Positions 1 to 9,222 of a stretch of DNA of 32,394 bases are shown piece after piece; position 1 is the stretch's first letter; every line of letters starts with the position of its first letter. Source of the stretch: a virus. A model generated the notes under the pieces. The model saw only the letters and a program-made list of their open reading frames with translations. It was not told the DNA's origin and ran no database searches. The translations under genes were made by a program, and so were the position numbers. The stretch covers positions 1-32,394 of the IMG/VR virus record IMGVR_UViG_3300031857_000823, one strand, 5' to 3'.

Positions 1-288
1 GTAATTAATTTCCCAATCCGTAATCGTGGCACTATTAATAGTTCCAAAAGTGTTAAAAAAATTAAATTGATAATTTAGTAATGTTGATGTTTGATTTGTT
101 GGATATGGTGCGTTGGCAAACTTAGTGGTTTCAAAGTCGTCAATACCATTAATAATGTCTGAGACTACATCAATTTCAAACTCATTAATTCCTTCCTCTC
201 TACCGACATTGTCAAATTTAATATTAACCGGGATGTTAATATATTTGTCGTTAGCGGACTTCGCATATCTATAATAATTATTATTCAC
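1..288 (-). CDS. Partial gene, unknown product in the baseplate/tail region (3' end beyond window)
   Basis: An open frame of 96 codons runs from a GTG at 288-286 to the left edge without a stop, so the C-terminus is missing. GTG is chosen because an in-frame TAG lies three codons upstream and no in-frame ATG follows. The junction with the preceding gene is an 8-nt GTGAATAA overlap, the same architecture as the ATGAATAA overlap at 2001-2008, which supports translational coupling. The visible residues (NNNYYRYAKSANDKYINIPV at the start) show no family I recognise. The position at the end of a gp25-gp6 wedge operon suggests a virion protein; that is inference from context only. Confidence 0.7.
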   Translation of the reverse strand, partial: MNNNYYRYAKSANDKYINIPVNIKFDNVGREEGINEFEIDVVSDIINGIDDFETTKFANAPYPTNQTSTLLNYQFNFFNTFGTINSATITDWEINY

Positions 289-2008
289 AATTATCTACTG
301 TTGGTTCGTTTATTTCTATTAATTGTTGATTTATATCTCTTAAAATAGGATATTGTAAAAATAATATTTCACTAAACGGATAGTGACTTCCATTTATAAA
401 GGGATAGTCAACCCCAATATTATTGTTATCTATGTAGCCATAAGTATAAAGATCCCTCCAATACCATGTATCGTCATATTGACTGAACCAAGCATAACCT
501 GGAATTTTATCTACATAATCTTTATCACCCGACTCAACATAATCACTAAAAGCCCTTATTTGTATTGGGTAATGTGGGGTATATAAATAACCGGATGGTA
601 AATTTTGTGGTGAGTTATCATAAAATACAGTATCATTTAATGAATATTTGTGAAACATATTCGTTAATACGTACTCTTTTTGTTCATAATAATTATATTC
701 ACAAAAATCACCTTTTATAATATCACCAACATTTAAAAAATCATTATAATAAAATGTTTGACCATTAATAAGATACGAACCACTTGGTATGTTATCTTTG
801 TTATTCACTGAGTTTTTATCCCACCAGTTATCAACACTATTTTTCAAAAAATTGAATCCCCAACCGATATCAATTCCGGTTGGTTGGTTATTTTGATTTG
901 GGTATGGTTTGTTGAACCAACCCATATAACCTCTTTGAATTGTGGTTATGAACAGTTCGGTAATTGGTTTGCCGTTGTTATCAATTAAACCCCCAATAGA
1001 CGTATCTTTATCAAAAGTAAATGAAAATGTTTGAGTGTTATCTTTAATTGATACTCGTTGGGTTTGGTTTGGGGTTAATACATTATATTCTAACTTCCTT
1101 TTTATGGTAAATGGATTATTTTCAAACCCAGCTTTTGATATGTTACATTCGTTTGATGTTTTTAATACTTTATGTAGTCTAACATAATAAATTGATTTTG
1201 TTTCAGCAGAATTCGCTAGATTTGTGATTCGTTTTAAAGTCCCATAAGTTCCGGTTTGAATATCTGTTGGGCTGTATTTTAAGTCATAAATTGTAAATAC
1301 ATTTTCTTCGGATAAATAGCTACCGTCACCTAACCCAAAAACCGTAAACACATTTTGACCATCAATTGGTGTTGATAACTCAACATAGTCACCTTCTTTT
1401 AAATTGTGTTTTGTCCCACAATAAAAATAAATTAAGTTTTTACCATTAAAAACACCCGAATCAATTACATATGGTATACCATTACCACAAACAAAACCAT
1501 TATTTGTTACGTTATATTTTTCATTTGTATATGACATTGTTTGTGCGGTCGTACTTGAAAAAGCATAAGTTACATAAAAGGACCAATTATAGGATGAGGC
1601 ACTTTTATTTACAAAAGGAATATGACCAGTAATACCTTGGTCTCTACTTATTACGAATTCACTAAATTGTGGATAACCTTCCCAAGGTGTGTTTGGGTTT
1701 GATAATGTTGATGTTGCGTTTTGTATTGGGTTTGTGTAATACAAATCATTTTTAAATGGTGTGTATGTTGTTTTACCGGAAACTTGATTATTTACAACAT
1801 TCACAATTTTTCCAGCCAATCTGAATTTATCACTACTCTGTCTTTCATTATCAAAAACTACTTGTTGGTCTACCAAAATTGTTCTATCACCCTCCACATA
1901 TTCTCTCGTGTCAGAAAATAAAGGTGGTTGAACCCAAACCGGTTTGTTGTTATTTGAGGCAAACCTTTTATTACCTAAAACAATCCTTATTTCACTTTCA
2001 TTATTCAT
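281..2008 (-). CDS. Unknown 575-aa putative baseplate/tail structural protein
   Basis: A 575-codon ATG gene starting inside the stop of the 1589-aa gene (ATGAATAA, 8-nt overlap), so probably translationally coupled. The protein is rich in Asn, Tyr, Ser, Thr and aromatic residues with short beta-like stretches, as is common for virion proteins. It has no signal peptide, no membrane segment and few cysteines. No domain is recognised. It occupies roughly the slot of T4 gene 8 after gp25, gp6 and a gp7-sized protein (T4 gp8 is about 334 aa), but I see no sequence similarity that would justify that name. A tail-fibre adaptor or adhesin is equally possible. Confidence 0.85.
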   Translation of the reverse strand: MNNESEIRIVLGNKRFASNNNKPVWVQPPLFSDTREYVEGDRTILVDQQVVFDNERQSSDKFRLAGKIVNVVNNQVSGKTTYTPFKNDLYYTNPIQNATSTLSNPNTPWEGYPQFSEFVISRDQGITGHIPFVNKSASSYNWSFYVTYAFSSTTAQTMSYTNEKYNVTNNGFVCGNGIPYVIDSGVFNGKNLIYFYCGTKHNLKEGDYVELSTPIDGQNVFTVFGLGDGSYLSEENVFTIYDLKYSPTDIQTGTYGTLKRITNLANSAETKSIYYVRLHKVLKTSNECNISKAGFENNPFTIKRKLEYNVLTPNQTQRVSIKDNTQTFSFTFDKDTSIGGLIDNNGKPITELFITTIQRGYMGWFNKPYPNQNNQPTGIDIGWGFNFLKNSVDNWWDKNSVNNKDNIPSGSYLINGQTFYYNDFLNVGDIIKGDFCEYNYYEQKEYVLTNMFHKYSLNDTVFYDNSPQNLPSGYLYTPHYPIQIRAFSDYVESGDKDYVDKIPGYAWFSQYDDTWYWRDLYTYGYIDNNNIGVDYPFINGSHYPFSEILFLQYPILRDINQQLIEINEPTVDNCE

Positions 2009-5000
2009 CTTGATTCAATATGTATTTTGTAATGTATCTATTGATTGTACTTTTCCCTTTGTTCAATCCAAAATAAAAATGATACGGTGCACCAACAATG
2101 AAACTATTCTGTGTTCCACTTGGGAATTGTGGGTTATTTATACCATTAGATGAGTTAAATATATACCCTCTTCTACCACCATTAGTATCATTGAAATAAG
2201 GGGATATTGGTGAATTATCAAAACTTAAATCTTGGTATTTTTGACTATAAAACCCTCCGTTTGAAATATTTGTTGCCCAATCATTAGTATCCAGTCCAAA
2301 TATGGTATTACCACCAGCTAAATTCCATTTGTAGAATGGGACCTCTTGTGTTTTAGGATAACCAAAAGTATAACTCAACGATGAATTAAATGTTAATACC
2401 CCCGGTGAAACTACTTTCCTATCTATTGTATTTGATGTAAAAAATACACCCATAACAATATCTGAGTTGTTTGAGATATAGAGATCGTTATCATCGTAAG
2501 TATCGTCATCAAACCCCTCAACACCATATTCAGAGTTAATACTAAAAAGTTGTGCCAAATCACCATCAATTCTTTGTTCACTTCTTGAGAACATTTTATT
2601 AATTGAAGCATCCCCTAACCCCAAGGCTTGTCCCCAAAAGTTTGAATTAATCATTCTGGAAATAAAGAATAAAGAAAGTAAGTCTGACGTATCTTTAAAT
2701 GAGGTACTAAGAAGGGTATCTACATAATAACCTTCAAAATTTGGGTTTGTACAGATTTCTTTTGTAAATTCATCTTTCGGTCCCAAATCCATTACCGTTG
2801 TTGGAAAAAATATATTTCTTTCGTTCATACCTCCATAACCCGCCGGTTGTAGTGTTGGGTCTCCGAATGTGGCTCTTTTAGGTATTTGACCAATAAAATT
2901 TGTTCCGTCATAAGGTGTTGCTCTATAAAAAAAAGAATTTGTTGTTCCCTCAGTATAATAAATCGGTCCTTGTCCTGGTCTGTATGTACTATCATATGAA
3001 CCACAAAATAAATACTTTTTTGGTTGTCCAACAATATCAAAAATGGTTTGTTTTTTGAACGCAAACATATACAGTGTACCATTTACCCAATTGTTTTGAA
3101 ATACGTGAGAAAAAATACCCCTACAAGCACCAAAAACCAATCTAAATCTTGATTTCCACTCGGTAAGTAATTTAATATCTTTGATGATTGAAACAATGAG
3201 TGGGTCATCCACCAAATAATAACACCCACCTTTCATTCTCTTACCATCGGGGTTGGCGTCACACGGACTTAAAACTGTAAAATTAGTACCAGAACCATCA
3301 TAACAATCAAGAAGTGTCATGTTTTCACAGGTTAATGTAGCAAGAACAACATCACTAGTTTGACTTGGTGTGTCTCCCTGTGAATCTTGACTGTTACCAT
3401 TACTATCAGTTGAGTTTGATATATTATTTGGGATGTTTAAATCATTAACACCTTGTATTGTGTAGTATGTAAAGTTGGAATTTAAATGTAACGAGAATGA
3501 GTTATTACCATCAATTTCAGTACTATCTGATGTCGGTAACCTATCGGATCTAAACACTAGTAACTGACTATTGTTAATTTGTATATTAGATGGTGATTGA
3601 TTATGGTAGGCCGGTGAAAAAGTTCTAACAAAGTCTGAATTATTTAGTATTGATCCTTGTTGGGTGTTTGAAGCCATTAAAGAACCACCTTCAATATTAC
3701 CTTGGGTTAGAATATTATTAGTTTGATCAAATGTAATTGTATTTGGTCCCGTATTTAATGTACCAACAAACGTTGTGTCGGACAAAACACCATCTGGTGA
3801 AGTAAACACACCTAAAGTAAAAGTATCCGTATTATATGCTTTAAAGGTGGATTGTGTTTTATCTGTTGAATTATAATAATGTGGACTATTATTTGTAAAC
3901 GCACTAAACATTGTTTGGTTTACATTAAAACCGAATGGTTCATTATATAAATTACTTTGTAAGTTATTTGTTGTAATGTTATGTGTTTGTGGGGTTTTTT
4001 GGTCATTAAACCAGACACCCGAACCAGAGTTTGACCTTATCGGAATGTTTAAATAATACTCACCTTCAACAATCAACCCATTACCAAATGTCTTACCAAA
4101 TAAAGGTGATAAGTCGTATTTTATTGTTTGTTTTTCAGTGTACGGATCAACACCTCTAGTTAGAAATATAATTTCATACGTTTGGTAGTTTATGATTTGT
4201 TGGAGTGGGTATACGTCATAGGTACTAGTTGTAGGTAGACCAAAATCAAACTTTTGTTTTTTCTTAAACAAATACTTGTTAAGTAAACCACCAGATGGGG
4301 CTAAAAGTGTTTGATATTCTGAAACAGTACCACCAGTAATAACTTGAAAATACTCAATACCCGCGGTGTACTTATATGTTGAGGTATCACCAGTTACCCT
4401 AATATATATATTTGATGTTTGAGGTAATCCATTAACATCTATCCATGTTACTTGTTTTGGTACTAGGTTCGTACTAGTTTGTGTTGTACCTGTCAATACA
4501 TTTAAATTAGGATCTGTAATTGATGCTGGGTTTGTAAATGAAATTAAATCACCACTAGTGAACGCATTTAAAGTTCCGGGATCGGCAAATATTACTAATA
4601 CACTATCCTCAAACGGTTGGGATGGTGTTGAATTATTTATAGTGGTCCTAATCCGATTTTCACCATCAAAATATCTTTGTCTTAAATTAGCTAAATTCAT
4701 AGATTGTGTCAAAGTCACATCATAACCTAAACGTTTTTGTCCACCCACGGATGGAAACTCAGTGATTGGTGTTTTAATGAATTGACCAGACGGATATCCG
4801 GCGAGTACTTGTCTTATACCCTCATATGTTGCTTGTGGGTCACTTGAATTCACAGGTGGTGAGTAGTTATATGAATCAATAGTATTAATGTCACCCAACA
4901 AAATATTATTTTCAGATTCTATAGTTGTACTTAACGATTCACTTGTTTGATTTGTGCTAGGTGGTATGGTTGTTTCTTCACAAGGACAGGCCTCACAATC

Positions 5001-6770
5001 AGGAAAGGACATCATAGGTAGTGCAATTCTTTTGAATGGATTTTCGTCGGGTAGTGGTTTAATTGTTTTTTTATTACAACCACCTTTAGGTTTATTACCA
5101 CCACTAAGTGCTGATATCGCTTTACATATACCATAAATTACAACATTTATTAACCAAATCAAAAGATCAATTATTAATTTCAATAATGGCCATATAAAAG
5201 CCAATACGTGTGCAATGATTATAAGTTGATATAAAATTGGTGTCAAAAGAGTAATCAACATATTAAATAAGAAGAATAAGAAATCAAAGTTTCTTACACC
5301 GTCATTAACCGGAAACCTATTGTTTGTTGTTGTACATCTTCTATCGGTAATTTCTTTAATACCCAAGTGTCTACTTCTATTTGATCCCCATTTCCATCTA
5401 TCAATAAAACTGGTGATGGTATAAACTTTATTAAAATTAAATTCATAAAACTTATCTTCACAATTAATCGCTTCTTGAATCATTTGTGAACCTAATGTTG
5501 TTGTTAAGTCACCATAATCCACCCAGTCCAAACTAAACGCATATGAATATTTTTGAGCATTTAGATCAGTTGGTGAGTTTTGATTTGATAGGCTCCATCC
5601 CCATTCTTTTATGTTTGGGATTAAATAATCCGCTCTAAGTATTTGATTATTAATTCCATTCTCATTTTGATATTGAATTCTAAACCTATATTTTCCTTTT
5701 GTTGGTATGCCAACACTTGGGTCATTTGAGAGTACTTGTTCACCGAATTCATTTGTAATGACATAATCTAAATTCATCGGTACTTCTGTCAACCACGTTC
5801 CGTTTTCGTCAATAACTTTACCATTATCTGGTAAAGAAAATTGTTCAAGTACTGGTCTACCGTCCGAATCGTAAGCTATCGTTTGTCTTATTGCTAATAT
5901 TCTACCTTCAGACGACACTAAGTCACATAAGTTACCAGTGTCTTTTTTTGGTTTACAATTTGTTTTTAAAAAGTCCTCATCGGCATTTGAAAAAATGGAG
6001 CCCATAAATATGGCGTGAGGTTTTATCTCAATACCTAAATCTCTTAAATCAAAATCCACTCGTGTAATACCAACTTCACAAAGTTCTGTTTCACCCCAAA
6101 ATGAAGTGACGCTAACTTCTTTTTTTTGATTCACAATTTGTGGTAGTGAATCCAAATCGGTTGACGATTTAAACCTATTTCCGTTGAACTGGCCGGACCC
6201 ACCTCTACCTAAACTTATCAAATCTGAAGGTGAAAGTGAAAAACATCCGATGTTAGACAAATCAAGATCTAACATAACGACTTGTTGACCCAGAGGGACT
6301 CCTATAATCATAAAGTCACCACTCTCATTTGTTTTAACCGTGTATTTGTAGTATTTTTCATACACCTCTAAAACTTCCCTTCTGGTTAAAACATCTTCTC
6401 TATCGGGGAAGGTTCCGGTTGGTGTGTGACCTTGATAATCCTGTCTATAAGGTAATAAATTGTATCTATAACCGTCTTCATTTTTTTGATCAACTGTTTT
6501 ATATGGATATAATGTTGATATTACTGGGTCGTTCTCGTCTTCAGTTGTTAATGGAACAAAAACAGACACATTTGCATTTGGTATACCATAACCCCCATTT
6601 GTTATAACCCTTCCGGCGATAACACCATAGTCGGCACAAAATCTAGTATATACGTCATCTTGTCTTAACTTTAAGGAAAGAATTTCCAAAAAATCAAAGT
6701 CTTGATTAACATTAATTCGTATGTTTTTATCCTCACCGGGTGTTGTTCTTATTCTATAGGTTTTGGTCAT
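2001..6770 (-). CDS. Large (1589-aa) putative baseplate wedge protein with carboxypeptidase-regulatory-like domain and hydrophobic segment
   Basis: The second gene after gp6, at the position of T4 gene 7 (T4 gp7 about 1030 aa). Residues about 47-165 look like a carboxypeptidase-regulatory-like beta-sandwich: AGRVITNGGYGIPNANVSVF early on and GDFMIIGVPLGQQVVMLDL at the end. Residues about 493-552 form a strongly hydrophobic stretch long enough for two or three membrane helices (for example LLTPILYQLIIIAHVLAFIW), followed by a Lys/Gly-rich turn and a Cys cluster (CEACPCEE, about residue 593). A Cys-containing, apparently globular region lies in the last third. The ATG at 6770 follows a 76-nt leader with an A/T-rich element also seen before other genes. 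Wedge (gp7-like) identity is positional inference; the hydrophobic segment is seen directly and is unexpected for such a protein. Confidence 0.85.
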   Translation of the reverse strand: MTKTYRIRTTPGEDKNIRINVNQDFDFLEILSLKLRQDDVYTRFCADYGVIAGRVITNGGYGIPNANVSVFVPLTTEDENDPVISTLYPYKTVDQKNEDGYRYNLLPYRQDYQGHTPTGTFPDREDVLTRREVLEVYEKYYKYTVKTNESGDFMIIGVPLGQQVVMLDLDLSNIGCFSLSPSDLISLGRGGSGQFNGNRFKSSTDLDSLPQIVNQKKEVSVTSFWGETELCEVGITRVDFDLRDLGIEIKPHAIFMGSIFSNADEDFLKTNCKPKKDTGNLCDLVSSEGRILAIRQTIAYDSDGRPVLEQFSLPDNGKVIDENGTWLTEVPMNLDYVITNEFGEQVLSNDPSVGIPTKGKYRFRIQYQNENGINNQILRADYLIPNIKEWGWSLSNQNSPTDLNAQKYSYAFSLDWVDYGDLTTTLGSQMIQEAINCEDKFYEFNFNKVYTITSFIDRWKWGSNRSRHLGIKEITDRRCTTTNNRFPVNDGVRNFDFLFFLFNMLITLLTPILYQLIIIAHVLAFIWPLLKLIIDLLIWLINVVIYGICKAISALSGGNKPKGGCNKKTIKPLPDENPFKRIALPMMSFPDCEACPCEETTIPPSTNQTSESLSTTIESENNILLGDINTIDSYNYSPPVNSSDPQATYEGIRQVLAGYPSGQFIKTPITEFPSVGGQKRLGYDVTLTQSMNLANLRQRYFDGENRIRTTINNSTPSQPFEDSVLVIFADPGTLNAFTSGDLISFTNPASITDPNLNVLTGTTQTSTNLVPKQVTWIDVNGLPQTSNIYIRVTGDTSTYKYTAGIEYFQVITGGTVSEYQTLLAPSGGLLNKYLFKKKQKFDFGLPTTSTYDVYPLQQIINYQTYEIIFLTRGVDPYTEKQTIKYDLSPLFGKTFGNGLIVEGEYYLNIPIRSNSGSGVWFNDQKTPQTHNITTNNLQSNLYNEPFGFNVNQTMFSAFTNNSPHYYNSTDKTQSTFKAYNTDTFTLGVFTSPDGVLSDTTFVGTLNTGPNTITFDQTNNILTQGNIEGGSLMASNTQQGSILNNSDFVRTFSPAYHNQSPSNIQINNSQLLVFRSDRLPTSDSTEIDGNNSFSLHLNSNFTYYTIQGVNDLNIPNNISNSTDSNGNSQDSQGDTPSQTSDVVLATLTCENMTLLDCYDGSGTNFTVLSPCDANPDGKRMKGGCYYLVDDPLIVSIIKDIKLLTEWKSRFRLVFGACRGIFSHVFQNNWVNGTLYMFAFKKQTIFDIVGQPKKYLFCGSYDSTYRPGQGPIYYTEGTTNSFFYRATPYDGTNFIGQIPKRATFGDPTLQPAGYGGMNERNIFFPTTVMDLGPKDEFTKEICTNPNFEGYYVDTLLSTSFKDTSDLLSLFFISRMINSNFWGQALGLGDASINKMFSRSEQRIDGDLAQLFSINSEYGVEGFDDDTYDDNDLYISNNSDIVMGVFFTSNTIDRKVVSPGVLTFNSSLSYTFGYPKTQEVPFYKWNLAGGNTIFGLDTNDWATNISNGGFYSQKYQDLSFDNSPISPYFNDTNGGRRGYIFNSSNGINNPQFPSGTQNSFIVGAPYHFYFGLNKGKSTINRYITKYILNQDE

Positions 6771-6846
6771 TTGCCTTTTAAAAATAAATAGTTATTTTAG
6801 TCTTTTATTAAAAAAACTAAGTCACATAACCAGAAAATAAAGGATA

Positions 6847-8685
6847 TTAAGAGAAGTCTACCGTTCTTAATTGTTTTACTCTGACATTGATGTCCCTACT
6901 ATCAAATCTAACTTGGTATATTTGGTCTGGTTCGGCAAAAATAGTATCATCAATTAATTCAATTTCTCTTGTTTCTTTATCAATGTATCTTTGGGATGTT
7001 TGAGACGATGAATATTGACCGCCAACCCTATTATACACTTTAAGATCAGACAATGTAATTACACCTGCCGTGTTTTGAATTAATCTACGAACATCTGAAA
7101 CATTTAAGTTTTGACCCAAATCCCGATTGGTTGGTCTCATATAGTTTGATATTTGGTCAATCACTTCGGTTATAATTTGACTTTGTGAGGTATTGTTCTC
7201 AATCACAATTGAAATTTCAAATTCCAAATCAATAACTTTTGCAACATCAATTGATATATAATCATTTACCATTCTATACTTTGATAGGTAGGTTGCCAGA
7301 TTTTGTTTTAAGGTATTGGCCACATTTTGAGTTAAGTTACCATCAGAATCATATGATAGGATTTGGACGACAACTTTATTATTATTTTCAGTAATCGCAA
7401 CTTTAGCTGGTGCTCCAAATTTTCCGGGCATTGTATCAATTAAAGATTTGTAATCATTAACAGTTACTGCTCGTTTTTGTGCAGCAAAGTTGAAAGCCAC
7501 CATATTTCTAACTTCTTCAGTTGTTGGTGGATTAGCACCACCTACCGCTGAGGTCACGTTATTAACCTTTAATGATCTTATAACATTTGAATTAATGGTA
7601 TCCGATGGTCCATTAACAACCATATCAATAGTACCAATTTGATTGATGGCACCAACACCAACATTTGATGAAATACCACCACCAATCCTATATTGAATAA
7701 ACAATGTTGTATTTGGTGTCACTGTCAATCCTAAACCAATATTATTTTGATAGTTTTGTATATTTAAAGGTACACCTAATTGAGCGAAATTCTGAAGTTG
7801 TTGATTTGGTGTTGTCGTACCACCACCAAATTGTATTTTCATATACCCTTCCGGAGTATATTCAGTTATAAATCTATTGTCGGTTTTTAAATACCTACCA
7901 ACTTTAAGTCCCGCCAAATCAATTGGTTTTGTTGGGTCCTCAATAAAAACGGTATCTTCGGCCAACGCATCAACTTCATACCATTTGTTTTGTGATGTAA
8001 CAAATTCTGAACTAGGAGGTGTTGATTGGTATTGGGTACCATCTTTTTGAATGATAGCCGTAACACCCAAAACATTTTTTTCTGGTAAAAAGAAATTGAA
8101 AAATGGTACAACATCATTTGGGTATACCACTCTTTTAAATACCTTTGTTACACCATTAACCACCACTTCTCTTTTTGTTATTGTATAACCAACAATTTTA
8201 TTTGTATTGTCAAAAATTGGGATTTTAGTTCTATTTACAAATCCTTCGTTGTTATATTGTGTTGAAAAATCAACATCGTATACGGTTTCAAACGTTTGAC
8301 CCCCGCCATTAAATTGTGCTCCAGATCTTAAAATTCCCAAATATCTTGTATCTTCACTGTCACCAAAAGCAGGAACCTGAATGGATATATCAGCTAGAGC
8401 AACTGAAGGTCTAAATCCGGGTATTTTCAGACCATAAGTTCTCGCAATATTATAAATTGATGACCTTTGTTGTGCATATTGAAGAACGGTCTCCTGTATA
8501 CTTCTATCAATGTGGAAATGTAAGTTATCACCAATGGCCGCGTTTAAGTCCATTAAAACTGAAAAAATGGACGCGTCGTTGAAATTTTGAACGACTTCTG
8601 GGTAGTATTGTTGAGCATAATTTATTAAATCTTGTCTCAGACTTTCAAAATCCCTACTCGTATAATTAATTTTGTTCGTTGCCAT
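6847..8685 (-). CDS. gp6: Baseplate wedge protein gp6-like (baseplate J family)
   Basis: 612 aa, against about 660 for T4 gp6. The N-terminus (INYTSRDFESLRQDLINYAQ, then NDASIFSVLMDLNAAIGDNL) is the characteristic opening of gp6/baseplate-J wedge proteins, which dimerise to build the ring of the contractile-tail baseplate. The mid/late region has the family-typical segment around EEVRNMVAFNFAAQKRAVTV and DYKSLIDTMPGKFG, followed by a beta-rich C-terminal part. The start ATG lies one base after the gp25 stop (TAATATG), so the two wedge genes are tightly coupled, as their assembly partnership predicts. No oddities seen. Confidence 0.95.
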   Translation of the reverse strand: MATNKINYTSRDFESLRQDLINYAQQYYPEVVQNFNDASIFSVLMDLNAAIGDNLHFHIDRSIQETVLQYAQQRSSIYNIARTYGLKIPGFRPSVALADISIQVPAFGDSEDTRYLGILRSGAQFNGGGQTFETVYDVDFSTQYNNEGFVNRTKIPIFDNTNKIVGYTITKREVVVNGVTKVFKRVVYPNDVVPFFNFFLPEKNVLGVTAIIQKDGTQYQSTPPSSEFVTSQNKWYEVDALAEDTVFIEDPTKPIDLAGLKVGRYLKTDNRFITEYTPEGYMKIQFGGGTTTPNQQLQNFAQLGVPLNIQNYQNNIGLGLTVTPNTTLFIQYRIGGGISSNVGVGAINQIGTIDMVVNGPSDTINSNVIRSLKVNNVTSAVGGANPPTTEEVRNMVAFNFAAQKRAVTVNDYKSLIDTMPGKFGAPAKVAITENNNKVVVQILSYDSDGNLTQNVANTLKQNLATYLSKYRMVNDYISIDVAKVIDLEFEISIVIENNTSQSQIITEVIDQISNYMRPTNRDLGQNLNVSDVRRLIQNTAGVITLSDLKVYNRVGGQYSSSQTSQRYIDKETREIELIDDTIFAEPDQIYQVRFDSRDINVRVKQLRTVDFS

Positions 8686-8686
8686 A

Positions 8687-9151
8687 TTATATATTAATTA
8701 TTATAAATTCTCTTGACCCAAAAGCATTATTATTGTTTGTATAGTCAATTCTTAATTTTGCGGTGTACTCTTCCGTACTAGCACCAGGTACTCTATATAT
8801 ATCACTTGTCCCCAATAAGTCAGTATTTAATTCGTCCGGGGCTTCATCTGATTGTAAATATGGTGTAACTGATATGTTGTTAATTATTAAATTTGGTATA
8901 TATTTATCTACTTGTTCTTGAATTTCAGCTTTGATTCCTTCAAAGGTCTCACCATCAAAAGGGTCAAAAATAAATTCATAAATTCTGGTCCCGAAATCCG
9001 GTAAATAATACCTACTACCTTTTCTTGTTAAAATCAAGTGTAGTAAGTTTGATCTTATTTCTTCATCTGTTGTTTCCGACAATGAAAAATAATAACCAAG
9101 CGGATTGTTCCTAAAAGGAAAATTAACACCATATGTTGTTCCATTTGCCAT
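8687..9151 (-). CDS. gp25: Baseplate wedge protein gp25-like
   Basis: 154 aa (T4 gp25 is 132). The core matches the gp25/GPW family: NLLHLILTRKGSRYYLPDFG, TRIYEFIFDPFD, then EIQEQVDKYIPNLIINNISV. gp25 is the sheath-initiating wedge component at the baseplate core; old 'lysozyme' labels for this family are not supported by a catalytic motif. This is the first gene after the terminator that follows nrdA, so it heads a new transcription unit with gp6 and the next large structural genes. The leader is A/T-only (TATATTTATTATAATATG) with no Shine-Dalgarno. Confidence 0.93.
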   Translation of the reverse strand: MANGTTYGVNFPFRNNPLGYYFSLSETTDEEIRSNLLHLILTRKGSRYYLPDFGTRIYEFIFDPFDGETFEGIKAEIQEQVDKYIPNLIINNISVTPYLQSDEAPDELNTDLLGTSDIYRVPGASTEEYTAKLRIDYTNNNNAFGSREFIIINI

Positions 9152-9190
9152 ATTATAATAAATATAATGTGGTACACTTTTCTTTTAAAT

Positions 9191-9213
9191 AAAAAATCCC
9201 AACTAGATTGGGA
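9191..9213 (-). terminator. Rho-independent terminator after nrdA
   Basis: On the minus strand a 6-bp perfect stem (TCCCAA / TTGGGA, loop TCTAG) is followed directly by six T (complement of 9191-9196). It begins about 10 nt past the nrdA stop and separates the nucleotide-metabolism block from the gp25-gp6 wedge block. Confidence 0.8.
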
Positions 9214-9222
9214 CTTAATTTT

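Noticed and set aside
6771-6846. Terminator between gp6 and the 1589-aa gene
   Set aside because: Only a weak A/T inverted repeat (TTAGT...ACTAA) is present, without a GC stem; transcription probably continues.
8687-9151. gp25-like protein as a lysozyme
   Set aside because: The historical 'gp25-like lysozyme' name is not backed by a catalytic motif; the sequence fits the structural wedge protein.
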